A program made the position numbers and the translations under genes. From Trissonchulus latispiculum (lineage: Eukaryota > Nematoda > Enoplea > Enoplida > Ironidae), in the NCBI GenBank assembly GCA_030248195.1, contig JASAND010005314.1, positions 1 to 64,000 on the forward strand: DNA of 64,000 nt, in the 5' to 3' direction. The notes under the pieces were generated by a model that saw only the letters and a list, made by a program, of their open reading frames with translations, did not search any database and had not been told where the DNA came from. Of this stretch, positions 35,548-47,074 are shown in pieces (position 1 is the stretch's first letter; the number at the start of each line of letters is the position of its first letter).

Positions 35548-38462
35548 CCTTTTTCTACGGCTATGGAAGGCCGTTCAATTTGGCACGAATTAAGCCGCCA
35601 GCAGTACAGGAAAAGCGATCGCATTCTGTGAAGGTATTGGTGGACGGTTGCCAAGACCAGGCTGATAAAAACAGACAACAGGTAGTTTTATTAATTACAT
35701 AAATTTAAGGTGACTTGATTCTTAAACTAAAGTAGGACAAGTTTTAGACATACTACTATATGTATTGTCATATTCTGTTATTCTTGACACGGAGGAGTTG
35801 TTTGAGAAGTTAGCTTCAGATCACTACTTTCTGTTGCCAGTCTTGGCTTGACAAAAAGTTACGTAACTGTGAAAATTTTACACATTTAATACAAGCAAAA
35901 TTTGCTTCAACTAACACTTAAGGGGGGGGGTGTCGTGACTTTTCGACCATCTCCGATTTTTCTTATTTTCACATATTTCTCCAGTCCCGCGTCGCGTACG
36001 CAAAAATAATTGCGTCAAAATTCGATTCATTGCAGCATTGTAAGCGTATTAACAGAACATTACCGGTAAATCGGTTTCCGAAAAAATCAATCCAAATTCG
36101 TTTCTAAAGTTTCACTAAAGTTTACGATATAAATCATTTTAAATTCAACTATAAGTCCCGGCGTTATTTGTAACTCAAATTTTGCTTCAATTAGTAAAAA
36201 ATCAAGACTGACACTACTCCTAACCGGTTTAGAACCAAGTGGAGTGGGGCGCACGCCAAAAAATATGAAGGGCGCTACAAGAGTTCGTAATTGTGCTTCG
36301 TTTAATCGACACCTGGTTAAACGCCTGAAAGAAAATAGTTGAATAACAGTGAATGATTACTGAGTATACGGAATTAACAAAATCAAGTACGCGAATTGAA
36401 CTGGGCAAAAAAGACTCTTGTTCGCACAGTTCGCATACCCACGAAATCAGGTGTTTACTTGTCTGCTTATTCTTGAAGTCACCACCAAACGCATTGTGTT
36501 TTGTCAGTTACTGTTTTGTTTCCGTATATAACCTTTCTTGCCCTGAAAATGTTTTTGAAAAGTACAATGAGGGGGAAGTTGTCACTTTTAGCGAGCAGTG
36601 CGACTTTTCTTATGCCTTGAAAAGCGTAACTCAATCAGAGGACTTCAACATTCTTCACTAGCTGCTAATAACATCACTGCATCAGAAAGTTCACCTGACA
36701 ATAGTTCAGGTTAGTTCGCCTTTAGTTTGAATACCATAATTATGAAAAAACTGTTATGAAATTTAATAATTGTTTATTAATATTAATTTACAAGCGAATG
36801 TAATGAAGGCTTGGTTTATGGATTGCCTTGCCCTACTCAACCATTAATCGTGTCCTTAATTTATGGCTCTTTCCGATGTTCTTCTTAATCATATAAAATT
36901 CAATGACTGATTTCTGATGCAAAAACACAAACAAGTAGGCCCCTAAACGGGACATTATCTCGCCACGGAAAGGAGAGAATAAATTTCCTGCCGTACAGTA
37001 ATTTCAGAAAAGATGTAACTCGTTACAGTTACAATGTTGTATAAAGTGTGTGTGTAAAGTGCAGCAATTAAATATAGAATTTTCGTAGTATGTTCTTCAG
37101 GCAGCCATGAGTCTTTCAACGTTCGCCAAACCAGACAGTATCCTGGGGCAGCTCCAGCACCCTATGGTCAGCATCCTCCACCACCGCCACCTCCGCCTCA
37201 CTATGGACATTATCCCCCACCGCCACCTCCGCCTCATTATGGATACCACCCCCCGCCTTATGGACACTATCCACCTCCACCACCACCACCATACTATGGC
37301 TACCACCCTCCCCCGCCCCCACCTCCAGGATACGGGTACCATCCTCCCCCTCCCCCTCCACATTACGGACAGCCCCCTCCACCTCCTGCCAATCCAGCGC
37401 CAGCCCCAGCACCAGCGCCAAGTCCCAGCAACTACAACAGTCCCTTTGGAAATAGAGGAGGAGGGAACAGAGGTGGTGGATGATAAATAAGAAACCCAGA
37501 GCTCTGACTCTTGGAACATGAAATAACTCTGACAATTTGGTTTAATGTCATAGTGACAGTAACCAATAGGAAGTTTGGTCCACTGGTTCTGATGTCAAAA
37601 AGATAGCACAATCTCTCATGTATAGTGGACAAGCTTGCTATTGTTTGCTATTATGTGCTTTGCTTTGGTTGTAAATTGGTAATTGTGATGACGTAACCGT
37701 AAACCAATGCGTTTGGTGGGGACATGTCGGATGAGTTCCAGTGGCCATTGCTTCACATTAAATTTAAGGCATCGAGACAACAAAACGCATATTAATAACT
37801 ACTGTATAAAAGCCACAAAGCATTAGCATTGTAGATACAGGTCATATCAGACTTATATGTACTTGGCTTAGCAGAGCTCATAAGTGCAACCAACTTTATT
37901 AATTTTATTCGCTGATTGGGCAATATATATTGGCAAAACATCTTTTTACAGAGGTCACTTTCTGTAACACTTTGTCTTGAGAAACGAGAGCTGCACCAGA
38001 ATGTTACTGGTCCGAAACCTCCTGCAAAACTCAATGGAGATTCATCTAAAGAACGGTGGAAGCGACCAGGTACTAGTTTTGTATTACGGAATAAAGTCAG
38101 TTTTTCTTTAATAAGTTTTAAATCCAGCATTCAACAAAACTGATTTCAACATTTCTATGTAATTTTGGCTTATGTTTGTAACTTCTGTTACTTTTATAGA
38201 AGAGTTTCACAGACACATGATGGAAGGAATGCAAGCATTACGAGATCGTCAGCACTACAAAATGAATCCAACAACAACCCAAGCTCCACCCCCGGCTCCA
38301 TACTACCCGCCGGCTCCCTACTATCCTGCACCAAGCTATGGATATCCTGGATATGGACACTATCCCCCTCCGCCACCGCCAAACTATGGATATCATCCCC
38401 CGCCTCCTCCAGCGCCTGGTTACGGACACGCTCCTGCTCCTTATGGCGGTTATGGTCGTTAA
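35548..38462 (+). CDS. Pro/Tyr-rich protein gene with two alternative (duplicated) terminal exon pairs
   Basis: Exons: 35548-35681 (or a donor at 35634), then either 36592-36709 plus 37101-37483, or 37952-38069 plus 38200-38462. The first exon ends in phase 0, and both middle exons are exactly 118 nt, phase 0 in and phase 1 out. Both share LCLEKR near their start (RAVRLFLCLEKR and RSLSVTLCLEKR). Both last exons enter in phase 1 and encode Pro/Tyr/Gly repeats (YGYHPPPPPPP, HYGHYPPPP) to a stop. Upstream exons are missing. This may be one gene with mutually exclusive ends or two adjacent genes. Such PPPPxYG tracts suggest an extracellular matrix, adhesive or phase-separating protein; the specific family is unknown. 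Confidence 0.6.
35915..36190. repeat. Dispersed repeat copy (copy 3, inverted, partial)
   Basis: 'cttaaggggggggg..gacc..atctccgatttttcttattttcacatatt' is the reverse complement of the right end of the repeat at 520-925. It lies in an intron of the Pro/Tyr-rich gene. Confidence 0.45.
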
Positions 38463-41360
38463 TAACGGCAATTCTGCTGTTCTATGAAAACTATATATGC
38501 ATACTACTGTACAGCAAGACAATACAAAGAATCTGTATATACAATATATGTATACACCACTGACATAAGATAACTGTAGTATCTGATGTGTATGATAATT
38601 AAAATTGCTAGTCGACTACGTAGTTTCAATTTAAATTACTTTTCTACAGCATGTACAATTCTGTTCGCAAAGACTTTACACTTTAAGTGTTTTGATTACT
38701 TCAACGATACCCTCTCTTGTAAATTGCATCGGCGTCCATTGTATGACCGACACAAGTAATAGCATTTTACTACTGTTCACAAATTAATTTACTAATTTAC
38801 AATTACCACTATTTACTAGTGAACCCTGTACCAATTGTCAGATATCTGGGTCTCTTCCACTTTGTCACTATTACCTGAAAATAAAAACAAATGTAATAAG
38901 TGTTGAAATTTCAAACTTGTAAAAACCACAAATTGCAGATTATTTAATTATCCATTAGCTAATCTCCAAACAATTATTAATTAACTTTTGCTTTCGATTT
39001 TTTATTATAACTTTAATCTTTGGTTGAAACCTTGCAACTGCCGGATACCCGCAACTTTACCTTTTAAATTAAATTAGAAAAGCAAGTTTATCTATGCCAC
39101 CGAGATTGAAATTTAGACGTCTCACACGAAAGAGTTCGCAATCTATCTATTATCTAAAGGTTTAGCGAATTTGTTCGGTATAGGCTTAACCGCACCTTAG
39201 ATCATGAAGATCCGCATATTAAATTATCTTCAGTAGTTGTCCAGACATAAAAAATAAACAACATTCCTGCATTCTATCCTTCAACAATAGCTAGGAAAGG
39301 AATAGGAAATAGCAATAGGCAATTTGTGGAAAAGTTTAAAACTACAACATAACATGAAAGACGAAGTCAGTTTTAAAAATCATGAAACAGCCAATTTACA
39401 TTGATGAAAACTGATGGCTAATGTCCCTTGTAAAATACACCACACTTAGAAAATTCATACCTAAAGAAGAATCTCTTGTGAACAAAATTTTAGAGGGGTA
39501 TCCTATAGATGGAAGGGGTCTGCGATTGCGATATTAGTACCTAACCCCAAAAACCAAGCGATCTTCCTGGCTCACTCCTCCACAACGGGTCCTTCTTGAG
39601 AAGAAGATTCTGCCTTTTCTTTTCGTTTCTCCCATTGACTTTGTATCTGGGAAATTTCTCACCCATATTCCGTTAAAGTTTTGTGTTCCGAGGCCAGTTT
39701 TCCAGTTCCTCAAGTGTGGGGCATAAAATTGAATGCCGTCGTTTTCTGAAGTTGCTTTGTTCAAATTCCGTAGGTTAAGTTATGATTATGAACTGAAGTC
39801 GATCTCTGCTGTTGTGAACCCTGACATAAACGACTGTTATTTAGGGTGAAAGTACTGGTTAATTTCCTCAAAACAATGTTTCAGGCACTTTCTGATACCC
39901 TACTTGAACCAATAGTACGTACGTACCGTATATACATAGGTACCAGTTGGTGAATTACCCAATGAAGTTATTTATCAATTAAGTTACCCAAATAATTGTT
40001 GGAGAAGCTGCCACGAAATAGATAACATACTCGACCTCAGAGGACTCAAGCTTCAGACAGCCTTACCGTCTCATGTTAAGATAAAGCAAGCAAAGCACCC
40101 CCATCAGTAAAACAGGAGGTTCTCAAATCTTTTCATGCGTTTGTTTGTATCCAGAACTCGATAACTGTGGCTGCATGACGTGACTATGTGGCGGATCTTT
40201 TCTACCAGTCACTTCAAGCGTCATGATATGCTTGCTTATAATGTGTATATCTGTACCCCGGTAATCAAATTTCTCTCTTTTAATCGGGTGTACTAGGGGC
40301 GGGGTGGTCCTCTTGGCTTTTCTCAAAAATTTAGACTGAAATTTGTGTGTATGCTACATCCTATATCCACAATATGGGTATCAATCAAAAGCTGACGACA
40401 AGGTGAACATGCTCCTAATAGATCTAAGTCCAGACAACGAGAATCCAAGAAACCCCATCAAAAATTCTGTAAAAAATGTAAGTTAAGACCCCCAAAGAAA
40501 AAAGGCAGCAGGAAGTGAGTGGAGGGGGGAATTACATTTCCATATCGCTCTTATCAGATAAAACTTATTTATCCGATAAATCTATTCGATCTTATCAAAC
40601 AAATCAAAAGCAGAGGCAAAACAGAGATATGAAAAAATAAAAATAAGTAGATTAATAAGAGAAAATACTATACCTAATATCCAGTAACGAAAGAAACGGG
40701 CTGCACATAGCCCTTATAGGAAACCTCAGTCGAAAGCATAAGATCCCCTTGGTTTATTCTATCAGTAACCTATGTGGGTAGTCCATGACATAGTTAGACT
40801 TGGAATATGGTAGGTGAGGTTAACACTGATACGGTTTTCGAAGGCAACTAAAGTTGATGCGATGATGACTTTAAAGAGTAAGGAGTTACAAATAGGGATC
40901 GCTTTAGCTGTAAAGAAGATAAATCGTTGACCGGATCTTACTGTATAGGTTGTCGCAATATTGATGATCATTTATTGCTAAGGTTAAGTTCAGTTCATAC
41001 TCAATACAGTTCAGTGAGGTTCGGGAGTATTTTGCTGTGAACGATTTAGTAGGTTAATTTAAGGGCGGCAATAAGTTAGCATACTTTTAAAGGTTGCAAT
41101 TTTAATATATACTTCCAATATATCCTTATAAGTAAGAAAGCTCGGTTGTTTTGATTTTTGATTCGAATCGAATCAAAACTGTTTGGATGCGACTTTTGAA
41201 TTTTTATTTCTGATTAATTGAACTGAATCAAATCATATAATTTTTGCAGCAAAAAACTCGAACTGAATAAAATCTAATTGCAATGTTGAAGAAAAAATTG
41301 AACTACATTCAATCAAAACTATAGTCCATGAATCAGTAATTCTGATTTTAATGCCAATCC
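38463..41360. other. Gap: intergenic DNA
   Basis: An AATAAA at about 38880 could end the Pro/Tyr-rich transcript. Otherwise only AT-rich sequence and short ORFs with no recognisable features were seen. Confidence 0.4.
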
Positions 41361-41365
41361 CCAAA

Positions 41366-41475
41366 ATTACCTAATAATTAGTTATAGGTTAAACCACTCA
41401 ACGGAAGTTTGAGGCCAACTAATTATTCTACCTAGGCAAGGTTTCCGTTACTAAAACTGGCCCACCTTGCTCCTC
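41366..41475. repeat. Direct repeat, copy 1 (gag-flanking)
   Basis: About 110 bp closely matching 45585-45690 in the same orientation: 'accactcaacg.aagtttgagg.caacta', 'ctacctaggcaaggtttccgt' and 'cctcaaatcga'. It adjoins the stop of the minus-strand gag-like remnant, so it is probably retroelement sequence. Confidence 0.6.
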
Positions 41476-42420
41476 AAATCGAATCCAATTTCTTGGCCGT
41501 TTCGGCTTCCAATTTTTCAACACGAATTTTCAAGTCTTTCATGGCCTTTTCGGCTTCTGCAATGGCGGCGGGAGCATTTTTCTCTCTCATGAAATTTTGT
41601 TCAAGAAGAGACGGATAGGCTTCGCCTGGGTATTCTCCCTCGGCCTGCAGGGCCTTTTCAAGTATTACAGCCAGTTGGCACCAGAACTTTCAAATCATTT
41701 CTCAAACCGAACCAAAATAAACGTAATTTTAAAAGTTCAAGTTGTTGGTCACTAAAACCATCCTCCTCCAAACTCATTCTGGCACTGCAATTCCAGCGCT
41801 TCAAATATATTATCCGTAACAGTTTCTCCCTTCTCTTGTTTAACTTGGAACATTAAAGAGGAGACATGTAAAAGCGGTGTGCGGAGGGGTCATTACCATA
41901 GGTTAACGCGGGGGGGGGGTCTGGGGGGGGGGTCCAAGCCCCCCCCAGCCCGGACAAGGTACAAGACCTATCACCGTCGCCGGAGTTTTTTATCTAAAAT
42001 GCTTAATTTTTTAGGAAACTCGGGCAAAATTTTGAAATTTTTTCCAAAAATTGAAGAGTTTTTGCAAATTTTGATAAAAAATTGCAAATTTTAATAAAAT
42101 TAGCGTTAGTTTTTCTTAAACTTTAAAAAATTTATTGTTAAGGTACAAGCCCCCCTGAAAATTTTTGTTCAAGGTACAAGCCCCCTCAAAATTTTTTGCG
42201 GACAAGCCCCCCTCAGGACCCGACCCTATGTTAATGTATGGTCATTACCCTTTTGGCGGCAGCAACCAACTCATCCCTGGTGCCTCGATAAGCTTTGGGC
42301 ATCACGCGAAACAATTCCAGGGCCCTCCCAAGCAAAAAACTTGAAAAGGTTAAAATAGTCTGCCCTTCATCAAAACTCATAATCTGGCAGAACCGCTCAT
42401 AGTGCTCAACATGCTAAGTC
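41470..42420 (-). pseudogene. Retrotransposon gag-like remnant, interrupted by a MITE
   Basis: On the minus strand short coding-like stretches read as a gag-type protein: EHYERFCQIMSFDEG and GRALELFRVMPKAYRG (42240-42420), QEKGETVTDNIFEALELQCQ (41770-41835), and a coiled-coil-like tail with KAMKDLKIRVEKLEAE before the stop (~41475-41680). In-frame stops and frame changes are present. A 344-bp MITE splits it. The assignment rests on general resemblance to Ty3-type gag helices, so it is tentative. No protease, RT or integrase of this element is visible nearby. Confidence 0.5.
41897..42240. mobile_element. 344-bp hAT-like MITE inserted in the gag remnant
   Basis: Flanked by perfect 8-bp direct repeats, gtcattac, at 41889-41896 and 42241-42248. 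Ends are CATAGGTTAAC and GTTAATGTATG (inverted with two mismatches). The interior has the G-run/C-run cassette 'ggtctggggggggggtccaagcccccc' and three 'acaagcccccct' units. No coding capacity. Confidence 0.7.
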
Positions 42421-43866
42421 TCCTTAGCGAACCAAGTCTTTAATCCAGTGCTAGAACTGTTTGAGCCAGGAAGAGCAAGCAAAACTATGTATGAGTCACG
42501 AACTTTTAGCTTTGAGTCACGCATGGGTCGAAATTGACGTTTTTATTGGTTCGCCAAAAGTCGAAGGAATCGTGGCGAACATCCAAAAATCGTGGCGAAC
42601 CAATTTTTGAGTTATTAGTTCATTTTGTGTCAGCTAATAGTCCTTCAAGAGTACCCCATGAGTCACTCTTTAGAATTCAACGAAATTTCAAATGATTTTT
42701 AATTAGAATTACTAATAAAAATGTTAGCTCTAATTTACTTAAAGGGTGAAATGGTCCGCTCACCTAACATGGGCAGTGCTGAGAATAAAATCGTGGTTAT
42801 CCCAGGAAAACGCTAAACTTTGTTTTTCTATTTGCCACGTTTTAGTTGCAGCACCAGAGTCACCTGTCGAACATACTGCTTTATATAGCACCAAATGGTT
42901 GAAAAAAATTGAATTTTTGTACATGTAGGGATTGCCAAGTCGTGACTGCGTCCGCTCACCGAAAATAGGGTGACTTTACCCCAAAATGCAGGTTATCCCA
43001 GGTTGTCCTATTTTTTCAAATTGGGTAAAAAGCTATTTGTGGCGAGAAAACGAATGTTGTGGGCTTGTGAATGGCTGTTTTTTATAAATTTTCTCGGAAC
43101 ATTTATCTAATTCCTAAATTATAGGAACTAATTGTCTCTATTTTACGTAATTTGATGCATTTGATTGACAATGCTTTGATAAAGTATCACCTTGTGAAAG
43201 CGTCGCAGCCATTCAGAAACCCACAACATTCGTGTTCTCGCAAAGAATAGCTGTTTACCCAATTCAAAAAATTAGGACAACCTGTGATAACCTAAATTTT
43301 GGAGTAAAGTCACCCTACTTTCGGTCAGCGGACGCAGTCACGACTTAGCAATCCCTACATGTACAAAAATTCAAATTTTTCAACCATTTGGTGCAATTTA
43401 AGGCTGCGTCCAGGAAAGTATATTCGACGGTGGCTCTGGCACTGCAAATTAAAACGTGGCAAATTGAAAACCAAAGTTTCGCTTTTTCCTATCCCGATTT
43501 TATTCCCAGCACTGCTCATGTTAGGTGAGCGGACCATTTCACTCTTTAAGCAAATTAGAGCTAGCATTTTTATATTCTAATAAAAATTCCTCTTTTCTTT
43601 GAAATTTCGTTAAATTCTAAAGAGTGAGTCATGGAGCACTCTTGAACGACTATCAGCTGACACAAAATGAACTAATAACTCAAAAATTGGTTCGCCAGGC
43701 TACTTTTGGCGAACCAATAAAAAAGTCAACCGTTTAGTCGAACCATGCGTAACTCAAAGCTAAATGTTCGTGACTCATCCACAGTTTTGCTTGCTCTTCC
43801 TGGATCAAACAGTTCCAGCGCTGGATCAAAGAGTTTCGCTAAGGAGACACACGTTCAGCATGCTCA
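42396..43866. repeat. 1.47-kb palindrome (inverted duplication)
   Basis: The left arm 42396-~43100 mirrors ~43170-43866. Paired blocks include 'ggaagagcaagcaaaac', 'gagtcacgaac', 'ttattggttcgcc', 'gaaatggtccgctcacctaac', 'aaaatt..ttgtacatgtagg' and 'gcgtccgctg/accg'. The left arm leads on the minus strand straight into the gag-like remnant. The right arm carries the same start in plus orientation but diverges after ~43866. It looks like a head-to-head duplication of a retroelement 5' end, now diverged by some tens of percent. Confidence 0.7.
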
Positions 43867-44159
43867 TCAAAAAACACGGATGCATGTGCGTGGTAAACAG
43901 GCACTGAAATGTATGCTACAGCCACACCCTGGGCTCGAATTGCCGAATGAAATTCATTTAGAGTTTCTGTTAATTTACTGAGCGCTCAGTTTTCTGCGCT
44001 TTAACTTCTGTCACTTTCCCTATCAGAGTTGATATTTTCGGGAACCTCGTGTTCCTCTGGATCAGACATCTTTTAGGCATTTTGGTAATTCAGACAATTT
44101 TGCCAATTCAGTTAACAAGTAGTTTGCGAGAGTTCAAGGAAGTTAAAGAATTAACTTTT

Positions 44160-45095
44160 CCAAAATTTTGTTTGTCTCACTCACACCCTTATCATAGGTA
44201 TGTAAGTAATTCTAACGGTCACGCTCACAAACAATCAATTCCGGTTATGGCACAGTCCTGTTACGGCACTAAATTTCAGTTTTGTTATGGCACTCTTGGA
44301 GTTCTGTTATGGCACTAGTGAGTTTTGTTATGGCACTCTTGAGGTCTGTTATGGCACCAGAACGTCCATTTATGACACTGATAAAGTTCATTGATACCAA
44401 CACAGGATACAGTAAGTCGTTTTGGTCCAAAATTAAGTATATTGTATAGCTGGCTCAGTATTTAAGTTATGTACAATCTGCAGTTAAGTTGTGCAAATGT
44501 ACCTTTTCTGTTTCTGTCTATAGATTTAAATTATTTGAAGCAGTATCTATGTTTTATGTTTTCAAAGTTTCGAAACTTTCTCTTTTCTACACTGTCTTAA
44601 TAGTGTAGATATTCATATTTAGCTTCTTTCGCTAAAACATCGTCGTCCAAATATGGTAAAGATAATTTGGGACAGCCTGGTAAATCCGGATCATCAGTAC
44701 TTGTTCAGCTGCAAGAAAGACAGGCCAAAGAAGCTATTGGAAATGCATTGTTGTTTTGCCGTTGTGGTTGCTTTGCCGTTGTGGTTGCTTTGCCGTTGTT
44801 GTTGTTTTGTCGTTCTTGTTGTTAGAACTTGTCAAAATCATTTGTCAAGAAATTTGATGCGAAATGTAAAAAAATTAAAATTAACTGACTAGTAATATAG
44901 ACGAGTGCCATAACCTATCTTACGAGTGCCATAACAGATCTTACTAGTGCCATAGCAAGACTGCCGAGTGCCATAATAGACCTTTTGAGTGCCATAAATA
45001 GACCAGGGAGTGCCATAACAGTTCTAGTTAGTGCCATAACTGAACTAGTGCCAGAACAGATCTTAGTGTCATAACTCACAAACACACGCTGAAAT
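44160..45095. repeat. Foldback with inverted arrays of a 21-bp-spaced short repeat
   Basis: Left array: 'gttatggcact' at 44245, 44261, 44285, 44307, 44328 and 44349. Right array, the reverse complement 'gtgccataa': 44905, 44926, 44947, 44968, 44989, 45010, 45031 and 45048. Six successive right-hand steps are exactly 21 bp and the last left-hand steps are 22, 21 and 21 bp. Sequence between repeats varies. The arrays face each other across ~550 bp with no convincing ORF. They resemble iterons or multi-site binding arrays. The spacers are too short, about 10-12 bp, for a CRISPR array. Confidence 0.7.
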
Positions 45096-45833
45096 AAAAC
45101 AAGCACTTTAGGGTACGTATTGTAATGGAAAATAATTAATCAATTGATAATTATTTGAGATTAAACAATATCAGGATTTCTCTCGTAAACCAGGGGGAAG
45201 TGAAATTCTGAAAACCAAACAAAATCAAACTAGTTTGTCACTTGCGAGTTCTTTTCAAAGGAAAATCGACGGAGCCACTGGTTATATTCAATGAAACAAC
45301 AAATTTGAATTCCAAGAAGTTTTGAATAATAAACAGTAAGTTAAATCGCGTCCTAAAATATTTCACTCAGGCAAGCTCACATGTAATGATTCTAGTAGTC
45401 AAATATTTTAGATACTTTGGGTACTGAGAGGTCGTTTCACCTCTCAAACTTCCAACTTTAGTCTGTCAGCCCTTTCTAATCACACAAGTTTTGGGGGTTG
45501 GGCAAACTTGGTTATGCCAATTCGCAATTAGAACACTGGTTAAGTGGCTCAAGCCTCCTACGGCAAATATGTCAATCCACAAAGTTACCTACTAATAAGC
45601 TGACCACTCAACGAAAGTTTGAGGTCAACTAATTCTACCTAGGCAAGGTTTCCGTAACTAAAATTCTGGTCCACCTCAAATCGAGTCCCGAATCTAACAA
45701 GGCAAACACGGATACCGGAATTAAACTGGCGATGATTTACTTTAGAGTCAGCGCATAATTGAGATTCCGAAGTGCACTAACAAACTAACTACCAATAACT
45801 TTCAATAAGCAACGTTAACAAGATAATATATAG
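45096..45833. other. Gap with a second copy of the gag-flanking direct repeat
   Basis: 45585-45690 repeats 41366-41475 in the same orientation. The rest shows no coding potential. A stop codon at 45831 precedes the open frame of the Helitron remnant. Confidence 0.45.
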
Positions 45834-45849
45834 AAAGCGAACGAGTTAA

Positions 45850-47069
45850 AGTGTCAGCATTTCCATCGCAGGTTCCAGATTCTGATGGATGAAATGATCC
45901 TCGGCCCTGACGGGATATTCGGGGAAGTTGAACACTGGGTCTGGAGGAAGGAATATCAAGCGCGGGGCGCCCCCCACATACATATGAAGCTTTGGATAAA
46001 GGGTGCTCCGGTGTATGGACGCGATCCTCCAGAAAAGGTCGTCGAGTTCATTGATAAATATTTGACGTGCCGTCGACCTGACCCTGAAAGAGATCCTGTT
46101 ATGCATCGTCTGGTTACGACTAAACAGATGCACACCTGCACTGGTAGCTGCAAGTAGCGGCCATTTGCCAAATTCAACTCCAATCAGAAAAAGTCTAAGG
46201 AATCTTCCGCTCTACGGTGTCGTTATTCCTTTCCTCGGCCAGAGAGCGAAGAGACAGTCCTTAACACCATAGAGGCAACTGTCAAGTCCAGGTACGGAGG
46301 GGGCAGAGTGGTAAAGTTTTACTATCTGAAACGGGACGGTTCCGAAATTTGGATCAATGACTTCAACGCCGCTCTTCTAAATTCGTGGCCTGCGAATGTG
46401 GACGCGCAGTGCGTAAGCGAGAATTCCAAAGCTCTTAACATCTACATCACTTGCTACATTTCGAAGGAAGAGAAACAGGCAACGAAGATGGCGTGGGACG
46501 CAATTGACAAGGAGAAGAGCATTTACGGCCAGCTAAAGAGCATGGGATATAAGATCTTCCAGGACAGAGAGATCGGAGCTTACGAGGCTGCTGATCTGCT
46601 GCTGGCTCAACCTCTCTGCGGTATGTCCTGCAAGGTTGAGTTTATTGGCGTTAATCCTCAGGCTAGGCGACGGCGGTGCTTGAAGAAGCATAAGGAGATT
46701 ATGGAAATGGACGATCACGCCACTGACATCTACAAGGACAGCTGGATCGACGTCTACTATCCCAACAGAGCTGACTCCCTCGAGAAGGTCAGCCTGCACG
46801 ATCTCTTCAGGGACTATAACGTCCAGAAGTACTCTCCTCATGAGGACGGAATTCCGGAAAAGTTCCGCCAATATCCTCAGCTCAAGCGTATCAGGGGGTG
46901 CTTTGTGCCAAGGAGGACCAAGCCTTTGATCAAGTATGCGACCGTGCGTCCTCAGATATCCGAAGATGAAAAAGAGCGCTACTTCCACAACCTGCTGATG
47001 CTCTTTGTGCCCTGGCGTTCTGAGGACGATATTAAGGGAGGAAAATCTCTTATGAAGAGGCTTTCTTAA
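45850..47069 (+). pseudogene. Helitron Rep (HUH nuclease) part, 5'-truncated
   Basis: Open frame from ~45834 with Helitron-like sequence FHRRFQILMDEM, then the two-His HUH motif in EYQARGAPHIHMKLWI (45951-45998), and the catalytic Tyr motif YITCYISK (Y-x3-Y-x2-K) at ~46440-46463. A TAG at 46156 interrupts the frame between the His and Tyr motifs, and the frame is lost at 47067 just before the helicase. The enzyme nicks and joins single-stranded DNA in rolling-circle transposition. The N-terminal region of typical Helitron proteins is missing. The high-GC codon choice contrasts with the AT-rich surroundings. Inactive as read. Confidence 0.85.
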
Positions 47070-47074
47070 AGCTG

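Noticed and set aside
37097..37535. Trp/Arg-rich minus-strand ORFs and the His/Pro-rich alternative plus frame
   Set aside because: They are shadows of the Pro/Tyr-rich exon. The chosen frame fits the phase-1 junction and ends with a sensible stop.
40762..40971. 69-aa minus-strand ORF with hydrophobic segments
   Set aside because: It has no partner exons, signal or recognisable motif, and its length is expected by chance in this AT-rich stretch.
44240..45060. CRISPR-like array of regularly spaced repeats
   Set aside because: The repeats are about 10 bp with 10-12 bp between them, arranged as two inverted arrays in an animal genome. They do not fit CRISPR repeat or spacer sizes and no cas genes are present.
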